Source: an uncultured Anaerotruncus sp. (GTDB lineage Bacteria; Bacillota; Clostridia; Oscillospirales; Ruminococcaceae). Taken from it: a DNA stretch of 6,267 nucleotides. Below the pieces are notes generated by a model that worked only from the letters and a program-made list of their open reading frames with translations, did no database searches and was not told the DNA's origin. The stretch spans positions 1 through 6,267 of the forward strand of contig NZ_CABUCJ010000130.1 of the NCBI RefSeq assembly GCF_902490045.1, given 5' to 3'. Shown here in pieces: positions 1-6,267 of this stretch; position 1 is the first letter of the stretch, and each line of letters starts with the position of its first letter. The translations under genes and the position numbers were made by a program.

Positions 1-1
1 C

Positions 2-985
2 CCCGCGCCCGACAGCCTCGTACACCTCTGGCCGCAGGCGCGGCGGATCGCGCGGGACGCACGGGTGCGTGTGGCGCCCTATGCGGCGATCACCCGCGGG
101 CGGCGGGGGGAGGCGCTCTCGGAGATTTCCGCGCTCGCCCCGCACGTCGCCGGGTTTTCGGACGACGGGCGCGGTGTGCAGTCGGAGGAAACGATGCGCG
201 CGGCGATGGAGCGCGTCGCGGCGGCGGGGAGCTTCGTCGCCGCCCACTGCGAGGCGGAGCCGCTCGTCCCGGCGGGCGGCTGCTGCCACGACGGGGCGTT
301 CGCGCGGGCGCACGGCTTCCCGGGCATCCCGTCGGAGAGCGAATACGAGGCGGTTGCGCGGGACATCCGGCTCGCCGCCGAAACGGGCTGCCGCCTGCAC
401 ATCTGCCACCTCTCGACGAAGGAGGGGGCCGCGATGGTGCGGGAGGCGCGAAAGCGGGGCCTGCCGGTCACCTGCGAGGCGGCGCCCCACAACCTGCTCC
501 TCTGCGACGGGGACATCCCGGCGGACGAGGGGCGGTTCAAGATGAATCCGCCGCTGCGTGCGGAGGACGACCGCGCCGCGCTCGTCGGGGCGCTGCTCGA
601 CGGTACGATCACGGCGGTCGCCACCGACCACGCGCCGCACGCGGCGGAGGAGAAGGCGGGCGGCTTCCGGGGGAGCCTCTTCGGGGTCGTGGGACTTGAG
701 ACGGCGTTCCCCGCGCTCTATACCGGGCTGACGGAGCCGGGAATCCTGCCGCTCGAACGCCTGCTGTTCCTGCTGACGGCGGGGCCGCAGGAAATATTGG
801 GGGAGCGGCGGACGCTCGCGCCGGGGGAGGAGGCATCCCTCACGGTGCTGGACCTGCGGACGGCGCGGCCGGTGGAACCGGAGCGGTTTTTGAGCCGCGG
901 CAGGGCGACCCCCTTTGCGGGGAGGACGCTGCGGGGCTGGCCGGCGCTCACGCTTTACCGGGGAAAAGAAGTTTACCGGCGCTGA
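2..985 (+). CDS. pyrC: Dihydroorotase, type I (5'-truncated by window edge)
   Basis: Zinc amidohydrolase that cyclises N-carbamoyl-L-aspartate to dihydroorotate, the third step of UMP synthesis, in the cytoplasm. The frame is open from base 2 and reads PDSLVHL before the GTG at 65, matching the usual PDS..HL segment of the family. That GTG is therefore internal and the true start lies upstream. The visible 327 residues compare with about 430 in full-length type I enzymes, so roughly 100 N-terminal residues, including the HxH metal motif, are missing. Visible motifs, numbered from base 2, are FSDDG (52-56, the Asp typical of the non-carboxylated-lysine type), HCE (metal His82), HICHLST (metal His136), KMNPPLR (substrate-binding Asn182), TDHAPH (catalytic Asp209) and the GLETAFP signature. 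The C-terminal strand region ends at TGA 983-985. It leads into carA after 28 bases, in the same order as in Bacillus. Identification is very secure. Confidence 0.97.
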   Translation, partial: PAPDSLVHLWPQARRIARDARVRVAPYAAITRGRRGEALSEISALAPHVAGFSDDGRGVQSEETMRAAMERVAAAGSFVAAHCEAEPLVPAGGCCHDGAFARAHGFPGIPSESEYEAVARDIRLAAETGCRLHICHLSTKEGAAMVREARKRGLPVTCEAAPHNLLLCDGDIPADEGRFKMNPPLRAEDDRAALVGALLDGTITAVATDHAPHAAEEKAGGFRGSLFGVVGLETAFPALYTGLTEPGILPLERLLFLLTAGPQEILGERRTLAPGEEASLTVLDLRTARPVEPERFLSRGRATPFAGRTLRGWPALTLYRGKEVYRR

Positions 986-1000
986 CCGGGAATTCAGACA

Positions 1001-1008
1001 GAGGGGTG
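1001..1008 (+). promoter_or_regulatory. Shine-Dalgarno site of carA
   Basis: GAGGGGTG lies five bases before the ATG at 1014, close to the AGGAGGTG consensus. It lies in the only intergenic gap of the window (986-1013). I see no hairpin or T-run there, so the gap looks like a plain ribosome-binding spacer inside one transcript. The site decides the carA start in favour of ATG 1014 over the upstream in-frame TTG at 915. Confidence 0.8.
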
Positions 1009-1013
1009 ACAGG

Positions 1014-2132
1014 ATGGAAAGACCACAGAAGAAGCTGGTGTTTGAAAACGGCCGGGTGTTCGCGGGCGAGGGGTTCGGCGCGGACGCCGACGCGGTGTGC
1101 GAGGCGGTTTTCAACACCTCGATGGTCGGGTACCAGGAGATTTTCTCCGACCCGTCCTACTGCGGGCAGCTGGTCTGCATGACCTATCCGCTGATCGGCA
1201 ACTACGGGCTCGCGGCGGACGACTATGAGACGAAAACGCCGCGCATCGGCGGCTTCATCGTGCGGGAATATAACGACAGCCCCTCCAACTTCCGGGCGGC
1301 GCAGCCTCTCGCGGAGGTGATGGAGGAGTACGGCATCCCCGGCATCGCGGGGCCGGACACCCGGGCGATCACCCGGATGCTCCGCAGCGAGGGGAGCATG
1401 CGCGCGCTGCTGACCGGCGCGGATACCCCCGACGCGGCGGCGCTCGAACGGCTGGCCGGCACGCCCGTCCCGCGCGACCAGGTCGCGCGGGTGAGCTGCA
1501 AAAAGCCCTGGCGCCACCGCACCGCCAACGCGCGCTATTCCGTCGTGGCGGTCGACTGCGGCATCAAGCACAACATCGTCCGCTCGCTGGCGGCGCGCGG
1601 CTGCGATGTGACGGTCGTACCCTGCGGCACGCCCGCCAAAGCGGTGCTCGCGCTGGAACCGGACGGGCTCTTCCTCTCCAACGGGCCGGGAGACCCGCGG
1701 GACGTCCCGGAGGCCGCCGCGCTCGTGCGGGCGCTCCAGGGGCGGCTGCCCATCTTCGGCATCTGCCTCGGGCACCAGATCATCGCGCTCGCGAACGGCG
1801 CGCGCACCTATAAGCTCAAGTTCGGCCACCGCGGCGGCAACCACCCGGTCAAAAACCTTTTGACCGGCCGGGTCGAGATCACGAGCCAGAACCACTCGTT
1901 CGCGGTCGACCCGGAGAGCCTTGCGGGGACGGGCCTCGCGGTGACGCACCGGAACCTGCTCGACGGCACGGTCGAGGGGCTGGAGGACGCGTCCCGGGGC
2001 GTCTTTTCGGTGCAGTACCACCCCGAGAGCGCGCCCGGCCCGCAGGACTCGGCCTATCTGTTCGACAAATTCATCGCCTCGATCGAGGCGTTCCAGACGG
2101 AAAGGGGGGACCGGGATGCCCAAGCGTACTGA
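1014..2132 (+). CDS. carA: Carbamoyl-phosphate synthase small (glutaminase) subunit
   Basis: Hydrolyses glutamine and delivers ammonia through a tunnel to CarB for carbamoyl phosphate synthesis, the first step of the pyrimidine pathway. At 372 residues it fits the family (about 360-380). The N-terminal CarA domain (about 1-150) carries NTSMVGYQE (34-42), SDPSY (45-49) and GNYG. The class I glutamine amidotransferase domain (about 175-360) has LSNGPGDP (222-229), the nucleophile elbow FGICLGHQ with Cys251, GHRGGNHPV (271-279), TSQNH (290-294) and QYHPES with His336 and Glu338. The catalytic triad is complete. ATG 1014 was chosen because it has a good ribosome-binding site and gives the usual start of the family. 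The frame stays open back to a TTG at 915, but that extension lies inside pyrC and looks unlike the family. The last 17 bases overlap carB, suggesting coupled translation of the two subunits. The operon setting implies the pyrimidine-dedicated enzyme (PyrAA-like) rather than an arginine-dedicated copy. Confidence 0.98.
   Translation: MERPQKKLVFENGRVFAGEGFGADADAVCEAVFNTSMVGYQEIFSDPSYCGQLVCMTYPLIGNYGLAADDYETKTPRIGGFIVREYNDSPSNFRAAQPLAEVMEEYGIPGIAGPDTRAITRMLRSEGSMRALLTGADTPDAAALERLAGTPVPRDQVARVSCKKPWRHRTANARYSVVAVDCGIKHNIVRSLAARGCDVTVVPCGTPAKAVLALEPDGLFLSNGPGDPRDVPEAAALVRALQGRLPIFGICLGHQIIALANGARTYKLKFGHRGGNHPVKNLLTGRVEITSQNHSFAVDPESLAGTGLAVTHRNLLDGTVEGLEDASRGVFSVQYHPESAPGPQDSAYLFDKFIASIEAFQTERGDRDAQAY
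2103..2110 (+). promoter_or_regulatory. Shine-Dalgarno site of carB, inside carA
   Basis: AGGGGGGA lies within the last codons of carA, five bases before the carB ATG at 2116. The run of six G (2104-2109) is a reasonable match to the anti-Shine-Dalgarno sequence. Its place inside carA fits translational coupling of the two subunits. Confidence 0.7.
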
Positions 2133-5100
2133 TATCCGCAAGATTCTCGTGATCGGCTCGGGGCCGATCGTCATCGGCCAGGCGGCCGAGTTCGACTACT
2201 CGGGCACCCAGGCCTGCCTCGCGCTGCGGGAGGCGGGCTACACCGTCGTGCTCGTCAACTCCAACCCGGCGACAATCATGACCGACACCGACGTTGCCGA
2301 CCGCGTCTACATCGAGCCACTCACGCTGGAATTCGTGGCGCGCATCATCCGCAAGGAGCGCCCCGACGCGCTCCTGCCGACCCTCGGCGGGCAGACGGGG
2401 CTCAACCTCGCCATGCAGCTCGCCAAAAAGGGGGTGCTGGGGGAGTGCCGGTGCGAAATCCTCGGCACCGGCTTCGACGCGATCGAGCGCGCCGAGGACC
2501 GGGAGCTTTTCAAGGAGCTGTGCGCCGCGGCGGGCGAGCCGACCCTCCCGAGCGATGTCGCGACGACGGTGGAGGAGGCGTATGAGAAGGCGCGCGCCAT
2601 CGGCTACCCGGTGGTCCTGCGTCCCGCCTTCACCCTCGGCGGCACGGGCGGGGGCTTCGCGGAAAACGACGACGAGCTCGGTCCCCTCGCGGAAAGCGCT
2701 CTGCGCCTTTCGCCCGCCGGGCAGGTGCTCGTCGAAAGGAGCATCAAGGGCTATAAGGAGATCGAATACGAGGTCATCCGGGACAAAAACGACACGGCGC
2801 TAGCCGTCTGCAACATGGAGAACGTCGATCCGGTGGGCATCCACACGGGGGATTCGATCGTCGTCTGTCCGAGCCAGACCCTCACCAACAGGGAGTACCA
2901 CATGCTGCGGGACGCCGCCCTGCGGCTCATCCGCGCGCTGGGCATCGAAGGGGGCTGCAACGTGCAGTTCGCGCTCGACCCCGGCTCCTTCCGGTACTAT
3001 GTGATCGAGGTGAACCCCCGCGTCTCCCGTTCCTCCGCGCTGGCGAGCAAGGCGAGCGGCTACCCGATCGCGCGGGTGTCGGCGCTCATCGCGGTGGGCT
3101 TCACCCTCGACGAAATCGCCCTCGCCAACACCCCCGCGAGCTTCGAGCCGGCGCTCGACTACGTGGTCGCCAAGATCGCGCGCTTCCCCTTCGACAAGTT
3201 CGAAAGCGCGAGCCGCCTGCTCTCCACACAGATGAAGGCGACGGGCGAGGTCATGGCGGTCGGGCGCACCTTCGAGGAGAGCCTGCTCAAGGCGGTGCGC
3301 AGCCTCGAGGCGGGCGCGGACGGCCTATGGCTTGAAAAATTCGACGCCGCGCCCGACGCGGAGCTGTGGGAAATCCTGCGCGCCCCGACCGACGAGCGGC
3401 TGTTCGCGATTGCCGAGCTGCTGCGGCGGGGCGCGACGGTGCGGAAGATCTGCCGCGTGACGAAGATCGACCGGTTCTTCATGGAAAAGCTCGCGGGCGT
3501 CGTCTCGTTCGAGCGGGAGCTCGCGGCGCGCCCGGGAGACCTCGAACTTCTGCGCCGCGCCAAGCGGACGGGGATTTCGGACGGCTGCATCGGGCGGCTG
3601 TGGGGGAGGAGCGAATCGGAGATCTTCCTGCTGCGGAAGGAAAACGGCGTCCTGCCCGTCTACAAGATGATCGACACCTGCGCCTCGGAATTTGAAAGCT
3701 ACGTCCCCTACTTCTACTCGACCTACGAGGAGGAAAACGAGAGTGTCGTGACCGCCCGCAAAAAGATCGTCGTGCTCGGCTCCGGCCCCATCCGGATCGG
3801 GCAGGGGGTCGAGTTCGACTACTCGACCGTCCACGCGGTCTGGGCCATCCGGGAGGCGGGATTTGAAGCGATCGTCATCAACAACAACCCCGAGACGGTC
3901 TCGACCGACTACACGGTGAGCGACAAGCTCTACTTCGAGCCGCTCACCGTCGAGGACGTCATGAACGTGCTGACGCTCGAACGGCCCGACGGGGTCGTCG
4001 TGACGCTCGGCGGCCAGACGGCGATTAACCTCGCGGCGCGGCTCGATGCGCTGGGCGTGCCGCTCGCCGGGACGGGGTGCGAGGCGATCGGCAGGGCGGA
4101 AAACCGCGGCAGCTTCGAGGCGCTCATGGAGCGCCTCGGCATCCCGCAGCCGGAGGGCCGCGCGGTGACGACGCTTGAGGAAGGGATCGAGGCCGCCAAT
4201 TCCCTCGGCTACCCGGTGCTCGTGCGGCCGAGCTTCGTGCTCGGCGGGCGGGCGATGCAGATCGTCGTCAACGACGGCGACCTGCGCCGCTACCTCTCGG
4301 AGGCGGTGCGCGCGAGCGAGGACGCGCCGGTGCTCGTCGACCGGTATATCGAGGGCAAGGAGCTCGAGGTCGACGCGGTGTGCGACGGGACCGACGTGTT
4401 CATCCCCGGCATCATGGAGCACGTCGAGCGCACGGGGGTGCATTCGGGCGATTCGATCAGCGTCTATCCGACCTTCTCGGTGAGCGGGGCGGTCCGCGGG
4501 ACGATCGTCGACTACACGGTGAAGCTGGGGCTTGGCATCGGCATCAAAGGCCCCTTCAACATCCAGTTCATCGTAGACCCGCAGGAGAAGGTGCACGTCA
4601 TCGAGGTGAACCCCCGCTCGTCGCGCACCGTGCCCTTCCTCTCCAAGGCGACGGGGATCAATCTGGCGGGCGTCGCCGCCAGGGTGGCGCTCGGCCAGAC
4701 GCTGCGCGAACAGGGCTATGGCACCGGCGCTGCGCCGGAGCGGGACCGCTGGTACGTCAAATGCCCCGTCTTCAGCTTTTCAAAAATCCGGGGCGCGGAC
4801 GCCTACCTCTCGCCCGAGATGAAGAGCACGGGCGAGGCGCTCGGGTGCGACAGGACCCTCTACCGCGCCTTCTACAAGGCGCTCAAGGCGGCGGGGCAGC
4901 GGGTGGTCAACTATGGGACCGTCCTCTTCACGATCGCCGACCGGGACAAGGAGAGGTCGCTGCCCTTCGCGCGGCGGTTCTATGAGTTGGGCTTCAACAT
5001 CGAAGCGACGCAGGACACCGCGAATTTCTTAAAGCAGCACGGCATCCGAACCCGCCTGCTCCACAAGATCAGCGAGGGCTCGGAGGAGATTCCCGACAGC

Positions 5101-5319
5101 CTGCGCGCCGGGCATGTGACCTATGTGGTCAATACCCTCGGCCCCGGCTGCGGGGAGAATCCGGCCAAGGACGGCTTCCGCATCCGCCGGCTCGCGGTGG
5201 AGCATAACGTGACGATCTTCACCTCCCTCGACACGACGGCCGTGCTGCTCGACGTGCTCGAGGAGCTCACCGTCGGCGTTTCGACGATCGACGCGGGGAG
5301 GGAGGGCGCCGATGTTTAA
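2116..5319 (+). CDS. carB: Carbamoyl-phosphate synthase large (synthetase) subunit
   Basis: Makes carbamoyl phosphate from bicarbonate, CarA-derived ammonia and two ATP, as the CarAB complex. Its 1067 residues match the usual length (about 1070). Two homologous ATP-grasp halves are seen. The carboxyphosphate half (about 1-400) has IGSGPIVIGQ (13-22), LGGQTGLN (90-97), Arg129, LRPAFTLGGTGGG (168-180, Arg169), GIHTGDS (241-247), Gln284 and IEVNPR with Glu298 and Asn300. The carbamate half (about 550-930) has LGSGPIRIGQ (554-563), LGGQTAIN, VRPSFVLGGRAM (703-714, Arg704), GVHSGDS, Gln817 and IEVNPRSSR with Glu830 and Asn832. An oligomerisation domain (about 400-550) lies between them. The C-terminal MGS-like allosteric domain (about 935-1060) keeps EATQDTA (963-969) and HKISEG (983-988), matching the region that binds UMP in E. 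coli, so feedback by pyrimidine nucleotides is likely but inferred. The start MPKRTDIRKILVIGSGPI is the usual family start. It overlaps carA by 17 bases and pyrK by 8. No frameshift or lost key residue was seen. Confidence 0.99.
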   Translation: MPKRTDIRKILVIGSGPIVIGQAAEFDYSGTQACLALREAGYTVVLVNSNPATIMTDTDVADRVYIEPLTLEFVARIIRKERPDALLPTLGGQTGLNLAMQLAKKGVLGECRCEILGTGFDAIERAEDRELFKELCAAAGEPTLPSDVATTVEEAYEKARAIGYPVVLRPAFTLGGTGGGFAENDDELGPLAESALRLSPAGQVLVERSIKGYKEIEYEVIRDKNDTALAVCNMENVDPVGIHTGDSIVVCPSQTLTNREYHMLRDAALRLIRALGIEGGCNVQFALDPGSFRYYVIEVNPRVSRSSALASKASGYPIARVSALIAVGFTLDEIALANTPASFEPALDYVVAKIARFPFDKFESASRLLSTQMKATGEVMAVGRTFEESLLKAVRSLEAGADGLWLEKFDAAPDAELWEILRAPTDERLFAIAELLRRGATVRKICRVTKIDRFFMEKLAGVVSFERELAARPGDLELLRRAKRTGISDGCIGRLWGRSESEIFLLRKENGVLPVYKMIDTCASEFESYVPYFYSTYEEENESVVTARKKIVVLGSGPIRIGQGVEFDYSTVHAVWAIREAGFEAIVINNNPETVSTDYTVSDKLYFEPLTVEDVMNVLTLERPDGVVVTLGGQTAINLAARLDALGVPLAGTGCEAIGRAENRGSFEALMERLGIPQPEGRAVTTLEEGIEAANSLGYPVLVRPSFVLGGRAMQIVVNDGDLRRYLSEAVRASEDAPVLVDRYIEGKELEVDAVCDGTDVFIPGIMEHVERTGVHSGDSISVYPTFSVSGAVRGTIVDYTVKLGLGIGIKGPFNIQFIVDPQEKVHVIEVNPRSSRTVPFLSKATGINLAGVAARVALGQTLREQGYGTGAAPERDRWYVKCPVFSFSKIRGADAYLSPEMKSTGEALGCDRTLYRAFYKALKAAGQRVVNYGTVLFTIADRDKERSLPFARRFYELGFNIEATQDTANFLKQHGIRTRLLHKISEGSEEIPDSLRAGHVTYVVNTLGPGCGENPAKDGFRIRRLAVEHNVTIFTSLDTTAVLLDVLEELTVGVSTIDAGREGADV
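5295..5306 (+). promoter_or_regulatory. Shine-Dalgarno site of pyrK, inside carB
   Basis: A purine stretch GGGGAGGGAGGG lies within the last carB codons and ends five bases before the pyrK ATG at 5312. It contains two overlapping Shine-Dalgarno-like cores, of which GGAGGG (5301-5306) has the better spacing. It supports ATG 5312 as the start. Confidence 0.8.
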
Positions 5320-6058
5320 AAACGCCCGCTACCAAGTGGCGGAAAACCGCCCCATCGCGCGGGAGGTCCTCCGGATGCGCCTTCTCGGCGACACCCGCTG
5401 GATCACGGCCCCCGGCCAGTTTGTGAACGTGCGCGTGGACGGGTGCTACCTGCGCCGCCCGATCAGCGTCTGCGACTGGGACAGCGGCGGGCTCACCCTC
5501 GTCTACAGGGCGGTGGGGAAGGGGACGCGCCTGCTCGCCGGCGTCCGCCCCGGGGAAACGCTCGACCTGCTGACCGGCCTCGGCAACGGCTACGATCTCC
5601 CGGCGGCGCGGGGGAAGCGCACGGTCCTCATCGGCGGCGGGGTGGGCGTGCCGCCCCTCTACGGGCTGGCCAGGCGGCTCGCGCTCGCCGGCGAACCGCC
5701 CGCCGTGGCGCTCGGCTTCCGGACGGCGGCCGACGCCTTTCTGGCGGAGGGCTTCCTGGCGCTCGGCTGCGAGGTGTTCGCCGCCACCGAGGACGGCAGC
5801 CTCGGGGAGCGGGGATTTGTCACCGGACCGCTCTCCCGGCTCGAATACGAATATTACTGCGCCTGCGGTCCCGAGCCGATGCTCGCCGCGGTGCACGCGC
5901 TCGGACGCGAAAAGGGCGCGGAGGGCCAGCTCTCCTTCGAGCGGCGGATGGGCTGCGGATTCGGGGCCTGCATGGGATGTTCCTGCGAGACGCTCGCGGG
6001 CCCCAAGCGCATCTGCGTCGAGGGGCCGGTGCTGCGGTCGGGGGAGGTGCGGTTCTGA
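5312..6058 (+). CDS. pyrK: Dihydroorotate dehydrogenase electron transfer subunit (FAD, [2Fe-2S])
   Basis: Partner of class 1B dihydroorotate dehydrogenase. It takes electrons from the FMN of PyrD through a [2Fe-2S] cluster and FAD to NAD+, in a PyrD2-PyrK2 complex. The 248 residues are close to the family's usual 255-265. The N-terminal ferredoxin-reductase-like FAD domain (about 1-98) shows GQFVNV (35-40), the flavin motif RRPISV (48-53) and GKGT (69-72). The NAD-binding domain (about 100-195) shows IGGGVGVPPLYGLA (107-120) and ACGPEPML (184-191). The C-terminal cluster loop has Cys215, Cys220, Cys223 and Cys235, spaced C-x4-C-x2-C-x11-C, preceded by LSFERRMGCG. One extra cysteine, Cys225, lies in the loop. 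ATG 5312 has a strong ribosome-binding site and overlaps the carB stop. The gene sits directly before its partner pyrD, as in Bacillus. The NAD-linked enzyme suits an anaerobe or facultative anaerobe. Confidence 0.97.
   Translation: MFKNARYQVAENRPIAREVLRMRLLGDTRWITAPGQFVNVRVDGCYLRRPISVCDWDSGGLTLVYRAVGKGTRLLAGVRPGETLDLLTGLGNGYDLPAARGKRTVLIGGGVGVPPLYGLARRLALAGEPPAVALGFRTAADAFLAEGFLALGCEVFAATEDGSLGERGFVTGPLSRLEYEYYCACGPEPMLAAVHALGREKGAEGQLSFERRMGCGFGACMGCSCETLAGPKRICVEGPVLRSGEVRF
6041..6048 (+). promoter_or_regulatory. Shine-Dalgarno site of pyrD, inside pyrK
   Basis: GGGGAGGT lies in the last pyrK codons, nine bases before the ATG at 6058. Together with the one-base TGATG overlap of the pyrK stop and pyrD start, it indicates coupled translation of the two subunits of the dehydrogenase. 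Confidence 0.8.
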
Positions 6059-6267
6059 TGGACACTTCGGTATCGCTCGGGGGGCTCACCCTCCAAAACC
6101 CGGTCATCCCGGCGAGCGGGACGTTCGGGTTCGGGCATGAGATGGCAAAATGGTACGATTTGAACCGCCTCGGGGCGGTCGCGCTCAAGGGCACGACGCG
6201 GGAGGCGCGCTTCGGAAACCCGACGCCCCGCATCGCCGAATGCGAGGCGGGGCTCTTAAACGCGGTG
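6058..6267 (+). CDS. pyrD: Dihydroorotate dehydrogenase catalytic subunit, class 1B (3'-truncated by window edge)
   Basis: FMN enzyme that oxidises dihydroorotate to orotate, the fourth step of UMP synthesis; in class 1B the electrons leave through PyrK to NAD+. Only the first 70 codons are present out of about 300, and the frame is open to the last base. The segment is typical: NPVIPASGTFGFG (14-26) begins the TIM barrel and FMN site, LKGTT holds the conserved Lys44, and GNPTPRIAE (53-61) followed by GLLNAV (65-70) is the class 1 signature that normally continues into GLQNPG. The catalytic cysteine expected in class 1B would lie beyond the window and cannot be checked. The start ATG 6058 shares one base with the pyrK stop. 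Class 1B rather than 1A is judged from the sequence style and the adjacent pyrK. Confidence 0.97.
   Translation, partial: MDTSVSLGGLTLQNPVIPASGTFGFGHEMAKWYDLNRLGAVALKGTTREARFGNPTPRIAECEAGLLNAV

Noticed and set aside
65..67. GTG at 65 as the start of pyrC
   Set aside because: The frame continues upstream to base 2 with conserved dihydroorotase sequence (PDSLVHL), so this GTG is an internal Val codon.
955..979. Direct repeat TTTACCGG (955-962 and 972-979) near the end of pyrC
   Set aside because: It is eight bases, inside coding sequence, and encodes two Tyr-Arg pairs. Nothing suggests a protein-binding or attachment site.
915..1013. N-terminal extension of carA from the TTG at 915
   Set aside because: It would overlap pyrC by 71 bases and add 33 residues unlike CarA. 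ATG 1014 has a proper ribosome-binding site and gives the normal CarA start.
986..1013. Possible terminator or attenuator in the pyrC-carA gap
   Set aside because: The 28 bases hold no stable inverted repeat beyond the six-base palindrome GAATTC and no T-run, so I see only a spacer with a ribosome-binding site.
948..2174. Long open frame (408 codons) on the minus strand opposite carA
   Set aside because: It reads antisense to a clearly real gene. Its product is rich in Arg, Ala, Val and Asp with no recognisable motif, as expected when GC-biased third codon positions remove stops from the opposite strand.
3325..4596. Long open frame (423 codons) on the minus strand opposite carB
   Set aside because: Same cause: antisense to conserved carB, low-complexity composition rich in His, Asp, Arg and Val, and no family resemblance.
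5295..5306. Possible G-quadruplex in GGGGAGGGAGGG
   Set aside because: Only three G runs are adjacent, with no close fourth run of three. The position fits the pyrK Shine-Dalgarno site.

Overview
The window is a contiguous piece of a bacterial de novo pyrimidine (UMP) biosynthesis operon. All genes are on the + strand: pyrC (5' end missing), carA, carB, pyrK and pyrD (3' end missing). No other gene, RNA, mobile element, repeat array or CRISPR was found. The only non-coding stretch is the 28-base gap between pyrC and carA (986-1013). Every later junction overlaps: carA/carB by 17 bases, carB/pyrK by 8, and pyrK/pyrD by 1 through a TGATG stop-start.

The products cover the early and middle steps of the pathway. 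CarA releases ammonia from glutamine and CarB uses it with bicarbonate and two ATP to make carbamoyl phosphate. Aspartate transcarbamoylase (PyrB), which is not in the window and probably lies just upstream, would make carbamoyl aspartate. PyrC cyclises that to dihydroorotate. PyrD (class 1B, FMN) oxidises dihydroorotate to orotate and passes electrons through PyrK (FAD and [2Fe-2S]) to NAD+. The gene order pyrC-carA-carB-pyrK-pyrD is that of the Bacillus subtilis pyr operon (pyrB-pyrC-pyrAA-pyrAB-pyrK-pyrD-pyrF-pyrE), so pyrF and pyrE are expected downstream.

The DNA is very GC-rich, with codon third positions strongly biased to G or C. That bias also explains the long open frames seen on the opposite strand. 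The PyrK/PyrD-1B pair, the operon order, the strong Shine-Dalgarno sites and Firmicutes-style CarB sequence (for example the conserved N-terminus and the DGFRIRR segment of the allosteric domain) point to a high-GC anaerobic Firmicute, perhaps of the Oscillospiraceae/Ruminococcaceae type. A high-GC Coriobacteriia-like actinobacterium is a less likely alternative. This is an inference from sequence character, not a database match.

All five genes look intact where visible, with key catalytic residues present. I see no undescribed system here. The findings are small points about junctions and local protein variation within a well-known operon.
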